NCBI RefSeq assembly: GCF_007741475.1
Contig: NZ_CP036261.1
Location: forward strand, 372,001 to 436,000
Source of the DNA: Rosistilla ulvae
Lineage (GTDB): Bacteria > Planctomycetota > Planctomycetia > Pirellulales > Pirellulaceae
Direction of reading: 5' to 3'
DNA length: 64,000 nt
Below, piece by piece: positions 18,823 through 26,702 of this stretch. Under the pieces are notes generated by a model. The model saw only the letters and a program-made list of their open reading frames with translations. It had not been told where the DNA came from and made no database searches. Every line of letters begins with the position of its first letter. Positions within the stretch are counted from its first letter, which is position 1. The position numbers were made by a program, and so were the translations under genes.

Positions 18823-19196
18823 GGCTTCTGCTCGACACACATGTCGTGCTTTGGTGGCTCGACGATCCGAACTTACTTTCGGATGATGCCCGGAACGCAA
18901 TCGCGGAACCAGCGAACCAAGTCTTTTTCAGCGCGGTCGTCGCCTGGGAAATCGCGGTCAAGCGGAGCCTTGGGAAACTAACCGCACCAGCGGACATCGC
19001 ATCAGCGATTGCAAATGCCGGATTCGACGAATTGCCGGTGAAGTCCGATCATGCGTGGGCTGTCGAATCGTTGCCGAATCATCATCGCGATCCATTCGAC
19101 CGAATGTTGATCGCCCAGGCGATGCGCGAGGATTACACGCTGGTGTCGCGAGACACCGCGATGCCCGCGTACTCGATGCCGCTGATCGTCGCGTAA
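18819..19196 (+). CDS. vapC: PIN-domain ribonuclease toxin (VapC family)
   Basis: 125 residues starting at a GTG that overlaps the antitoxin stop codon. It carries the acidic PIN active-site set: Asp6 (LLLDTHVVLWW), Glu44 (AWEIAVK), Asp94 (DPFDRMLIAQA) and Asp112 (SRDTAM). Such enzymes cut tRNA or rRNA with Mg2+ when freed from the antitoxin. The sequence belongs to the subgroup with DTHVxLWW, usually paired with Phd-type antitoxins, as here. All four acidic residues are present, so it should be active. Confidence 0.92.
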   Translation: MRLLLDTHVVLWWLDDPNLLSDDARNAIAEPANQVFFSAVVAWEIAVKRSLGKLTAPADIASAIANAGFDELPVKSDHAWAVESLPNHHRDPFDRMLIAQAMREDYTLVSRDTAMPAYSMPLIVA

Positions 19197-19682
19197 ACGA
19201 CCGATCGGCGTCGGAACCTTAGGGGATGTTCCAACTAGCACTGCGGGAGATCGCGCGAGGCAGCCAATGGGGTGGGCGTACTTTGTTAGGGACGCGCATT
19301 TTTGTGGCAGTAACCGAGTTACGGGGCCGTGTGGGGGATTCCGGGTGTTGGGAGGAGCGACGAGGCGATTTGTCGAACGTCTCGTCTGCAACTACCTTCG
19401 CTGCGGATTTATTGTTCTGCCAGCCTCATTCTGCCAATCATCGAAACGCACCGTGACCGAACTGTTGAGCCGCACAGGCGCTTCCCATTCTCGGCGTGTC
19501 GATTGTCAGAACGTAGGTTGTTGAAAGGATGAACGCGGCGGAATGTTATGCCGGAATCAAAAGGCAATTGGGGACGGTCAGACGTTGCCGCGATATCGAA
19601 AACGCTAGTGCAAGCATTTTGTGGATGTCCCCTTCTCCATTCCGCGCGATGTTGCGTGAGTAACCTTTCCTCGCACGACGGG
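19197..19682. other. Intergenic region, no gene recognised
   Basis: These 486 bp separate vapC from the end of a convergent DUF1559 gene. No convincing gene was seen. A 25-bp block at 19617-19641 (ttttgtggatgtccccttct and five more bases) recurs with two mismatches at 21916-21940. Confidence 0.4.
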
Positions 19683-20690
19683 TTAGAGTCCCGAGATGAC
19701 TTCCCCTTGGTTCCGCGTCCCGTGGGCGTGCCATACGGTCAGGTCGATCGTCGATGAAATACCGCGAGTCGAACCGTCCACCAACGCCACGTTGACGATT
19801 CCCGGATGGAAGCTGCGGGCAGTGACAATCGCATAGGTCGGGCTGCCGGCACTGCCGTCTTTTCCTTCCTGCCAGGAATTGTAGTCGGCTTCCTCGTAAA
19901 GCGTTCCTCCGCTGGTCAGGTGCAATTCGCTGTTGGGAGGCCGGACGACGGTGATTCCGGTGTGATGTACTCGGCCATCGGGCCATTCGGTGTGGCCGGT
20001 GTTCTTAAATTGAGCGCCGCTGGCGGTAATCGCCTCGGCATCGGCCTGCGTCGCTGGCATCGTGGTCGACGATGGGCCACCGTTGCGATTGTAAGGGGTC
20101 CAGGCTTTCACCTCGGCGGTCAGCAGGGTCGAGCTGGTGCCGTCGGTGCAATCGCGAAAATCGAGGAACGAATTGGGGTAGAACATGCCGTCGCCCCCCT
20201 GTCGCGTCGACGGAGAGAAGACAAACCAGCGGCCAAAATTAAATCCATAGCTGGTCGGGTACAATCGCGGTCGACCACTGCCCGGGTCGCGCAACTGGTC
20301 GCTGCCAACGTCGCTGGGGCATGCGTAGGTGGAGATCTTGATCGCGTCGATCGCCATTTGGTTGTCCCAGGCGGCGGTTAGATCGACTAGGTCTGCGAGA
20401 TTCCCTTGCTCCAAGAAGGGAAGGATTCGGCCGTGGACGCCCCATGAGCCGTTGTTCCCGGTGCTGCTGATGCTCAGGTCGACCACTGCCGATGGCGGGA
20501 AGCAGCCAAAGGTGCTCTGGTAGTTATGGCAGGCCAGGCCGATCTGTTTCAAATGGTTCGAGCACTGCATGCGTCGGGCGGCTTCTCGGGCCGCTTGAAC
20601 CGCGGGCAACAGCAGCCCGACCAGGATGCCGATGATCGCGATCACGACTAATAATTCAACGAGTGTAAAGCCGCGGTGGGTTGTCTTCAT
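19683..20690 (-). CDS. DUF1559 prepilin-like protein
   Basis: 335 residues from ATG 20690 ([16 protein letters not shown]), with the prepilin-type cleavage and transmembrane segment, the [19 protein letters not shown] signature and a C-terminal [18 protein letters not shown] region. It should be processed by prepilin peptidase and exposed outside the cytoplasmic membrane. It shares its first 50 or so residues almost exactly with the two other DUF1559 proteins in the window, while the rest diverges. No lipoprotein gene follows it directly, unlike the other two. The upstream frame to 20795 is open but not family-like. Confidence 0.93.
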   Translation of the reverse strand: MKTTHRGFTLVELLVVIAIIGILVGLLLPAVQAAREAARRMQCSNHLKQIGLACHNYQSTFGCFPPSAVVDLSISSTGNNGSWGVHGRILPFLEQGNLADLVDLTAAWDNQMAIDAIKISTYACPSDVGSDQLRDPGSGRPRLYPTSYGFNFGRWFVFSPSTRQGGDGMFYPNSFLDFRDCTDGTSSTLLTAEVKAWTPYNRNGGPSSTTMPATQADAEAITASGAQFKNTGHTEWPDGRVHHTGITVVRPPNSELHLTSGGTLYEEADYNSWQEGKDGSAGSPTYAIVTARSFHPGIVNVALVDGSTRGISSTIDLTVWHAHGTRNQGEVISGL

Positions 20691-21145
20691 ATGCCTGAAC
20701 TTGAATTGAACTGGAGAGGTACGGGGTGATTGGGACCGCGCTGGCGAACGGTCGCGCGTCGATCCACGATGTGAGTGCTTCCTGGCTCTAAGCAAGTTGC
20801 ATGCCAGCTTGGCAAGATCGACCCCATTCCTTGCTTAATTGTCCGTTGCGATGTCTCGACGCTCTCCGCCGCGCTCCATCGAGTCTGCGACGGCGGCGGA
20901 TAATTCGCCTCGGAGGTCAATATTTCGCCATGCGAAGAGGAGGTGAACCGTCAGTGGAGCTAGCGAGAGCAGTCGCGGAGAGTCTTCGCGCGAAAATGGT
21001 TCCTGTCGGTTGCACGGTCGGGGCGCGTGGCAACTCGGGGCTGTCGCCGCTGCAAAGGCAGTCACGTCATGGATGTCCCCTTCATCTACCCTTCTTCTAC
21101 GGTTGGTGGGGAAACACCGGTGCCGCGGGGCGGGGAGGTGGGGTG
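20691..21145. other. Intergenic region, no gene recognised
   Basis: About 455 bp between the DUF1559 start and the end of the acetyltransferase gene, both minus strand. Only shadow frames were seen. A block at 21068-21090 (catggatgtccccttcat) resembles the short repeat at 19617 and 21916. Confidence 0.35.
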
Positions 21146-21658
21146 TTAGGCTTTGTTGCAATCGCAAAGGAGGAAGCGGGTCTGCATCGAGACTTGTTTG
21201 CCGCTGTCCAGGATGCGAGTGCCCAGTCGGATGAAGCCCGATTTCTTGTGGAAGGCAAGGGAGCCTTCGTTGGGTGGGTTGAGGTCCATCTCCGCGCACA
21301 CTTGCACAAGGCCTGACTGGCGTGCTTGATCGTCTAGGTGAGAATAGAGCAGGCGGCCAAGCCCGAGTCCGCGGCAGGCTGGTGCGACCACGATCCGGTC
21401 GACGTACAGGAAGTTTTTTAGGCGTTGGGCGAACCACTGGTAGTTTCCGTTGTCGTATGCGCACGCATCGGTCATCGCCAATACAAAACCGACGACTTCG
21501 CGATTCACTTCCGCAACCAAGTGCAGGCTGCTGAGTTCGTAGAGTTCGGCAAAACGTTGGAGATCCATCGGGCTGGTGACAGCGACAACCGCTTCGTTTA
21601 ATGCGATCACGTGCGCGGCGTCATCCGATGTCATCTCGCGTAGGATCGGGCGATTCAT
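21146..21658 (-). CDS. GNAT-family N-acetyltransferase
   Basis: 170 residues from ATG 21658. It has the GNAT layout: LREMTSDDAAHVIALNE at the start, EVVGFVLAM on strand 4, the acetyl-CoA-binding motif A (VDRIVVAPACRGLGLGRLLY, RGLGLGR at its core) and a late NEGSLAFHKKSGF region. It transfers an acetyl group from acetyl-CoA to an amine; the substrate is unknown. The C-terminus CDCNKA is Cys-rich. It is monocistronic, with gene-free DNA on both sides. Confidence 0.92.
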   Translation of the reverse strand: MNRPILREMTSDDAAHVIALNEAVVAVTSPMDLQRFAELYELSSLHLVAEVNREVVGFVLAMTDACAYDNGNYQWFAQRLKNFLYVDRIVVAPACRGLGLGRLLYSHLDDQARQSGLVQVCAEMDLNPPNEGSLAFHKKSGFIRLGTRILDSGKQVSMQTRFLLCDCNKA

Positions 21659-21981
21659 TGGGTGTTCCTTTTATGCGTAAATGTTGCTCCTCTTCAGGGC
21701 ATTATGACCTCGTCCCAGAGGGACGGTCATTGATTGGAGCAAATCAACGCGTCATGGTTCACGACTCCCCCATCCGGGGCGGGTGCTGTGTTCGCACGTG
21801 CGATCTCGGGGCTTTCGCCCCGAACTACCGACGTGGACTCCTCCGGAGTCAAGACAATCAACATCGCTGTCGGGCATAGCCAAAAATAGGGCAGATCGTC
21901 GCTGCTGGGCAGCTGTTTTGTGGATGTTCGCTTCTCCATTTGTTGAAGGTTCTGGAGCGGAGCGGATTCATTGGCGACTTC
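21659..21981. other. Intergenic region with a copy of a short dispersed repeat
   Basis: About 320 bp between the acetyltransferase start and the HIRAN-gene end. A 70-codon frame (21727-21939, minus) begins inside the 25-bp repeat shared with 19617-19641 and has no recognisable motif, so I do not call it a gene. Confidence 0.35.
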
Positions 21982-22749
21982 TTAACGCGGAACCAAACTG
22001 GAGATCGGTTGGTAGTCGACGGTGTCGCAAGGCTGGAAACCGGCTGGCCAGCAGGCGTTCATTCGGCACAACAGTCGTTGTTGTAGCGGTGCATCCAGAT
22101 TTACTTGTTGTACGACAACGCGAACTGTTTCGGCGGGGCATTGGCTGAGCAGTCGTTCGATGTCGCGAGCCAGATAGCGAGGGGTGTACCCGAGCATCGA
22201 TCCGTTCGTTTCGAGAGCGATTGCATGTGGGTCGATTGGGTTTTCAGGTTCCTGTCGTACGGTGAGTGAGTCGCCAGGATGCAGGTGAGAGATTCGTTCT
22301 GTGGCGGTAGGTTGAAACCGAATTCCGTGGACAAAGAAGAAGTTGACAAAGCATCCATGGGAATCTGGCACCGGCTTGGGGAAAACTTCGATCGCATCGG
22401 TCTTGCGGATCCCTTCGCTTCGCCCCAGTAGAAGCAGTGGTTCGGGCGGGTCGTCGGGGTCGAAACCATTCCACTCCAAAAACTGTCGGAACTCGGGGCG
22501 CGAAGCGGGTAGCAAACGGTTCTTGAATACTGGGAAGAGGCTTGTTGACTCGTAAACCTGGTGCAGGTCTTCCATGCCGTCCAACGGGCGGAACCCTTTG
22601 ATTGTTCGGGCCCCTTCGGTGTAGCTGAAGCGAAAACGACGGTCCCCCAGTTCGCTGTAGAGGCAATCGAGGCGAGCGACGGCGGCCCAGCGAGGCATCG
22701 GCTGTTCAGCATGCCAGGCAACGAAGACGGTTTGGTTGGGGGGAGTCAT
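21982..22749 (-). CDS. HipA-N-terminal-like / HIRAN-domain protein
   Basis: 255 residues. Residues about 8-125 resemble the N-terminal subdomain of HipA, also found alone as HipS: hydrophobic strands, FRFSYTEGAR, then YESTSLFPVFKNRLLPASRPEF. Residues about 133-203 form a HIRAN domain (FVHGIRF, LHPGDSLTVRQEPENPIDPHAIAL, MLGYTPRYLARDIERLL), a fold that binds DNA ends in Rad5/HLTF. The ATG overlaps the stop of the upstream kinase gene by 4 bp (ATGA), so the two are translationally coupled. By analogy with HipS, this protein may restrain the kinase, and the HIRAN domain may sense DNA damage; that is inference. No HipB-type helix-turn-helix gene is adjacent. Confidence 0.78.
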   Translation of the reverse strand: MTPPNQTVFVAWHAEQPMPRWAAVARLDCLYSELGDRRFRFSYTEGARTIKGFRPLDGMEDLHQVYESTSLFPVFKNRLLPASRPEFRQFLEWNGFDPDDPPEPLLLLGRSEGIRKTDAIEVFPKPVPDSHGCFVNFFFVHGIRFQPTATERISHLHPGDSLTVRQEPENPIDPHAIALETNGSMLGYTPRYLARDIERLLSQCPAETVRVVVQQVNLDAPLQQRLLCRMNACWPAGFQPCDTVDYQPISSLVPR

Positions 22750-23726
22750 AAGGTGGCGATGAGGTTGAGCAATCGGGTTCGATTAATCTCCAGCAGTCGG
22801 ATTGTAAACTCACGAGCTGTTGGAGAGATGCGCGATTCGGGGACTCTGTTAACGATATCACTCAATTTAAGTGGCGACAAATGCTGGAGTCTCTGCAGCC
22901 AGGTCGTCGCCGCTTGAGTGTTTCGTTGCGAGAACGCTTCGGCCGCATCGTAGGTGGTGATCGTTCGTGTGTCTTGAGAGTTGCGAAAAAAAGCAGATCG
23001 CGCACGCGACGTGTAGGCTTCCATTTGCCGCTGTGAATCGCCAGCGTCCAGTCTTCGCCGTCGCTTGAGATCCGTTTCGTTCCGCGCCAAGCCCGCCCCG
23101 TGGTCGAAGGTCGGAGCAAGTTGCGTCGTGTCACCGCGGACTGCACCCCAGTTTTGGTGATGGCGATCTTGATTTGCTATCAGTGCGTCGAGGATCGTGT
23201 ACCCAATAAATACCGCACCTGCGGAGGATGCCTCGCGAGGGACCGAAGCGATTTGGTCGGGAGGGGCGAGTTTTGAAACGACTTCCCAGACCGCATCGAC
23301 AGTGTGTTCTTGCACGCTGTAGTGTTTCTCTTCATCGCTCGGGTATGCAGGATCGACTTCCAGTAGAAGTTGGTTGCCAAGGATTAGGCTTCGTGGTTTG
23401 GCGGCGATGTTCTGGCAGATCACACCAGGTAGGTTTTGGTGGGTGTCAAAAGCCAGTTCGTAGTGTACGTGAGGAAGTCCTAGTTCTTGACAGATTTCGC
23501 AGGCGATGCGTTCGGCCCAGTCTTCGCCGGTTTGGCGGTTTTCTGCCTTGAACATCATTCGCCGGTCACCGTCGTGGTACCAGTACTTGGGTTTGGTTCC
23601 CAGTTGCTCCAGGTCTTCGGAGTCGAGCGAGCTAACTTTGTAGATCGGAAAGCTTGCCACGGTTGTTGCCCAGGTGTAGAGGTTGTCGCCACCTAGGCAT
23701 GTTAAGCTTTGACGTGCTTCCTTCAA
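22746..23726 (-). CDS. HipA-like Ser/Thr kinase lacking the N-terminal subdomain
   Basis: 326 residues, starting at TTG 23726; there is no upstream ATG before an in-frame stop. HipA kinase features are visible: Lys60 in MMFKAE and Glu72 in WAERIACEICQELGLPH (ATP site), the catalytic loop IANQDRHHQNWG (Asp187, Asn192) and metal-binding Asp208 in LAPTFDHG. HipA-type toxins phosphorylate glutamyl- or tryptophanyl-tRNA synthetase and stall growth. The HipA N-subdomain is missing here and seems to be supplied by the downstream HIRAN protein, as in the HipS/HipT split. The start lies 30 bp from the hairpin taken as the original tRNA-Val terminator. Substrate unknown. Confidence 0.82.
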   Translation of the reverse strand: MKEARQSLTCLGGDNLYTWATTVASFPIYKVSSLDSEDLEQLGTKPKYWYHDGDRRMMFKAENRQTGEDWAERIACEICQELGLPHVHYELAFDTHQNLPGVICQNIAAKPRSLILGNQLLLEVDPAYPSDEEKHYSVQEHTVDAVWEVVSKLAPPDQIASVPREASSAGAVFIGYTILDALIANQDRHHQNWGAVRGDTTQLAPTFDHGAGLARNETDLKRRRRLDAGDSQRQMEAYTSRARSAFFRNSQDTRTITTYDAAEAFSQRNTQAATTWLQRLQHLSPLKLSDIVNRVPESRISPTAREFTIRLLEINRTRLLNLIATL

Positions 23727-23755
23727 TATCGATGTTCGGTCGCTCTACGAAAAAA

Positions 23756-23782
23756 GCCCTGGCTTCGCGTGGAAGCCAGGGC
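23756..23782 (-). terminator. Rho-independent terminator, probably the original tRNA-Val terminator
   Basis: A perfect 11-bp stem (23756-23766 with 23772-23782, gccctggcttc) with a five-base loop. On the minus strand it is followed by TTTTTT. It lies just past the 20-bp tRNA-end duplication at 23802, in the direction of tRNA transcription. It therefore probably ended the tRNA-Val transcript before the island separated the two. Confidence 0.8.
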
Positions 23783-23801
23783 CTTTAGTTTTGTAATCTG
23801 A

Positions 23802-23821
23802 TGGGCGTTGAGGGACTCGAA
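23802..23821. other. Island attachment site, left end (attL)
   Basis: The 20 bases tgggcgttgagggactcgaa are identical to 36899-36918, the 3' end of the tRNA-Val gene including the discriminator position and T-arm. Such a duplication of a tRNA end is the classic footprint of a tyrosine-recombinase island. The matching site is at the intact tRNA next to the integrase gene. Confidence 0.85.
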
Positions 23822-23858
23822 TAATCGAGAAAACGCTATAAGAGAAACGGGCGGTGGC

Positions 23859-23996
23859 GAGCAATCCACACCAGAATCCACACCAAACGACGACGATCTG
23901 GTCCGGATCATCGATGCGTGGCCCTCGCTTACCGATGCTATCAAGGCTCAGATTGTGTCGATCGCCTTTCCGGGGGGGATGCCGAGCAAGCAGTAG
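23859..23996 (+). pseudogene. Remnant resembling the C-terminal tail of a second integrase
   Basis: About 45 codons ending in TAG. The DNA begins with caatccacaccagaatccac, almost the same as aatccacaccaaaatccaca near the 3' end of the intact integrase gene (about 36752-36773). The translated end DDDLVRIIDAWPSLTDAIKAQIVSIAF resembles the helical tail of many planctomycete tyrosine integrases (core: LVRIIDAWPSL). There is no catalytic domain. I infer a leftover of an earlier integration event, sitting immediately inside the left attachment site. Confidence 0.5.
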
Positions 23997-24029
23997 TGTT
24001 TGAAACGCAATTTACCCCTGCCTCGTCTG

Positions 24030-24956
24030 CGCGACAGGCCAGCTTCTGTCGCCCAATCAGAATGCAGTGCCAAGGGCATTTGGCGTACGTTTCAAGTTGA
24101 TCGCCGGCGCAGGTGCCGAAATGACAAATTTCGGGATGCAGGTTGATGCAGCCAGCAGCGAAACCTTCGCTCGCTGTTGGTCGAGGGTCGAGCGCTGCAA
24201 CGCAATTTCCTGGGAAGCACAGAGGGACGCGCCAAAGCGATGCAGCAGCTTACGGTCGTCCAGCCGATGGTGCGTGATTCGCGAATCGCTCTTCAGGAGT
24301 AGCGGCTTGGCATCCAGCGAATCCTCGATACTGCTTGCGTGAACGAAGTGGACTCCAGCGCAGAACGGAACCGATTGGTAGCATCTCCTGGAGCCCAGCG
24401 GTTGGGAAGACAGGACGAATTGTTTGCCGCATGATCGGCCAGGGTGAAATGTAAGGTGCCACGGATCTAGTTGGTCAAGGCAGATCGCAGGACCCTTAAG
24501 TGCCGGTGTCCGGAGGATTTCCCTTTGCCCCTGGGGGAACGTCACACGCCGTCGCTTGTGCTGGGAGGGCTTAGCGGTTCGCTGGCCCTTAGACGCAGTA
24601 TGCTCGCTCACGATAGCGTCCGGCAAGCCGCTGCAGAACTGATGGGCGATCCAAACTACGACGGCGAAATGGTAAGCGACCTGATGGCGATGGGATTCCC
24701 GGCACACCTTGTCCAAGAATACACGGAATCCCAATCGCCAGGACTTGCTACCAGGATGTGGGATAGCATCGCTCACAACCTGTTCACGCTTCCAGGAAAC
24801 AGGCAGGAGGATGCAGATTCCAGGTCTCGCAAGTACAGGCAGGCTGACCTGCTTCGCAAGAAGTCGGGGGTACGTGTCCAGCCGTCATTTCAAAATGGAA
24901 TCGGCGTAACCCTGCCTGACATGGACAACAGCTTTGCCACCGGAAGAAAGTTCTAG
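24030..24956 (+). pseudogene. Decayed unidentified gene
   Basis: A protein-like reading runs in one frame up to about 24170 (…FGVRFKLIAGAGAEMTNFG…). It then moves to another frame (SLLVEGRALQRNFLG…) broken by three in-frame stops before 24471, and stays open to the stop at 24956. The last part (ATG 24600, 118 residues, with DPNYDGEMVSDLMAMGFPA) could still be translated. I do not recognise the family. The opposite strand has a 720-bp open frame (24057-24776), but its His/Ser/Cys/Arg-rich composition looks like a shadow. Frameshift plus stops suggest a broken gene within the island. Confidence 0.4.
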
Positions 24957-25169
24957 CTACCGGCCTTCGCTGTACCGATCAACGGTGAACGTACCATCCA
25001 GAGCGGTCGGCGAAAGAAACGCCGCCCAGTACACGGCAGCAAAGATAAGTGTCGCCAAAGCAGTGGCTAAAGAAGCGGTCGCCGCCGCTGCAAACAGGCA
25101 TCCGAGCGAATACTTTCGCGGTGAATTCACCCGCTCCGCGGCGGGGACAATGTAAGGGTTCTCTTTCAT
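24957..25169 (-). CDS. Small membrane protein with NPY motif
   Basis: 70 residues from ATG 25169. It begins MKENPYIVPA, a pattern common at the start of small planctomycete membrane proteins (NPYxxP), followed by one long hydrophobic segment (about residues 22-51, rich in Ala and Leu) and a short polar tail. Function is unknown. It ends one base from the end of the decayed plus-strand gene. The longer frame upstream to 25340 is not convincing. Confidence 0.55.
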   Translation of the reverse strand: MKENPYIVPAAERVNSPRKYSLGCLFAAAATASLATALATLIFAAVYWAAFLSPTALDGTFTVDRYSEGR

Positions 25170-25805
25170 GTTTGACTTAGCAGATCCGTTCAATGCTCCA
25201 AGGGTAAGGCCACGCCAAACGCAGACGCAGCGGCAAAACCGCCAGAATAGCATCACGCCGGAGCAAGAGCAAAGTTTGATTCGGAAAGTTGCGGGATACG
25301 TTGTCTGGCGTCTCGAAGGCAGTGTGTGGTCTGGACTCATTGTTGTGGTTTGAGTAGGCGGCGCGAGCTCAGGCCGAGTGGAGTTCGTAAGGTTTGTTTA
25401 CCAGTTTGAGACGCCAGCGAAGCGGTGGATGTTTTCCCGTTCAGTTGCGCCAATGTCAAAAGTGCAATAGTGGCTGCACACGTACGCGTAGCTGTTGTGG
25501 GAGGAGCAGGGCGAGGGTGTGTGCAGAACTCAATGTCCAGCGAAACTAGTTGCAAGAGTTTCGTGCAACGCTATCGAGTCGGCACATTGACTGCGTTGGC
25601 GAGTGTCGGCGTTCTTGCTGTTTTGTGTCTAGTTGTCTTGGTGATGATGCGGAGGTCAATTGCTGGAAGTTTCGGCAAGCCCCTGGGGGCACCCACTGAA
25701 TTGCGGAATGGTTTCACATTCCGCCGTGAGAGAATTTTCCATTTCAAAAGCCCCTGCCAAGATGGCATCACCAGTTAAACCCTGAGACGCAATTTTGACG
25801 AAGTT
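25170..25805. other. Poorly coding stretch of the island
   Basis: Apart from the possible small membrane-protein frame at 25533-25778, I see no gene, RNA or repeat here. The G+C content is lower than in the chromosomal genes around the island. Confidence 0.35.
25533..25778 (+). CDS. Possible small membrane protein
   Basis: 81 codons from ATG 25533 (MSSETSCKSFVQRYRVG), with one strong hydrophobic segment (about residues 16-39, LTALASVGVLAVLCLVVLV) flanked by basic residues, as expected of a single-pass protein with its N-terminus inside. There is no clear ribosome-binding site and no family match. It could be a chance frame. Confidence 0.35.
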   Translation: MSSETSCKSFVQRYRVGTLTALASVGVLAVLCLVVLVMMRRSIAGSFGKPLGAPTELRNGFTFRRERIFHFKSPCQDGITS

Positions 25806-26132
25806 TTAACTGGCGTTTTTGCGGGCAGAAATCGAGGAAGCGATCAACCAAGCTGCTGATAGGATAGCACCTGACAACATCGCATTCCGTTCCTCGCGAC
25901 TTTCGATCATTCGGTTTAAATTCCAACGTTCAAACCTCATGTCGTGCGTTTCTTCGATCGTGCGGCCTTTGGTCAGGTCATTGATTGGAGAGTTGAGGGA
26001 ATTATTGAACGGGAGCTTACTGTCGTCGGCTGAACTCCGCCGACTATTCCCAAGACTCGATACGGTGCGAAACATGGATGGCGATAGAGTGATTGCGAAC
26101 AAAATCGCGACCGCGACAAATAATCGTGACAT
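25806..26132 (-). CDS. Hypothetical membrane protein
   Basis: 108 residues from ATG 26132 (MSRLFVAVAILFAITLSPS). There is a hydrophobic N-terminal segment (signal peptide or anchor), a polar middle with RTIEETHDMRFERWNLNRM, and a second hydrophobic stretch near the C-terminus (AMLSGAILSAAWLIASSI). Not recognised. It lies between decayed DNA and the restriction-modification gene, pointing away from it. Confidence 0.5.
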   Translation of the reverse strand: MSRLFVAVAILFAITLSPSMFRTVSSLGNSRRSSADDSKLPFNNSLNSPINDLTKGRTIEETHDMRFERWNLNRMIESREERNAMLSGAILSAAWLIASSISARKNAS

Positions 26133-26702
26133 AGTGCTAGCCCACGCTACTAGTAAAACTCTTGACCAGGCTCTAAGCCGTTTTGATTTTTGTACCGTAC
26201 TGGAATTCAATTTGAAACAAGGGTGTTCGCAGCGCTTTTTGCGGACGCCATTCCTGGTCCAATCGTGGATAGGAAAACTGTCGCCATTGCGTGCGATTGC
26301 AAACGAAACGCCCAAGCGGTCCTGGTGCGAATAGGCTCGAGCCAGTTGCATACCAGGGCAAGCTTTTTTGAACGTCCGCTACCTTGCCTGCTGGAGTGTT
26401 CAACTTGCTAAGACGGCAAACCCCACCCCAATCAGCCGCGTTGTCCCCTGTGATTCCGAGTCTAGTGTTTTCGCGCGATTGAATGGCGTTTTGATTCCCT
26501 GTACCATTCCTCGTTTGTTGCAACTTCATCCAAACGCGGGGGTGTGTCTGGCCTGAATCGATGGTCAGACGCATTGGTTTGAACGCTTTGGAGTGTCTTG
26601 GATTGAGCTATCCGCACCCGTCTGGCTTTGACGGACGTTTGGGGTGGTCTGCAGGCAGTTGCTTGGATGTTCTCCGCAATCACTGGGATGGTCGCATTTT
26701 CG
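26133..26702. other. Region upstream of the restriction-modification gene
   Basis: 570 bp without a recognisable gene, between the divergent small membrane-protein gene and the MmeI-like gene. It should contain the promoters of both. The MmeI-like frame is open back to 26628, but the family start fits 26703. Confidence 0.4.

Noticed and set aside
24057-24776. 239-codon minus-strand frame in the island
   Set aside because: Composition rich in His, Ser, Cys and Arg, no motif, and better protein-like sequence on the plus strand despite frameshifts.
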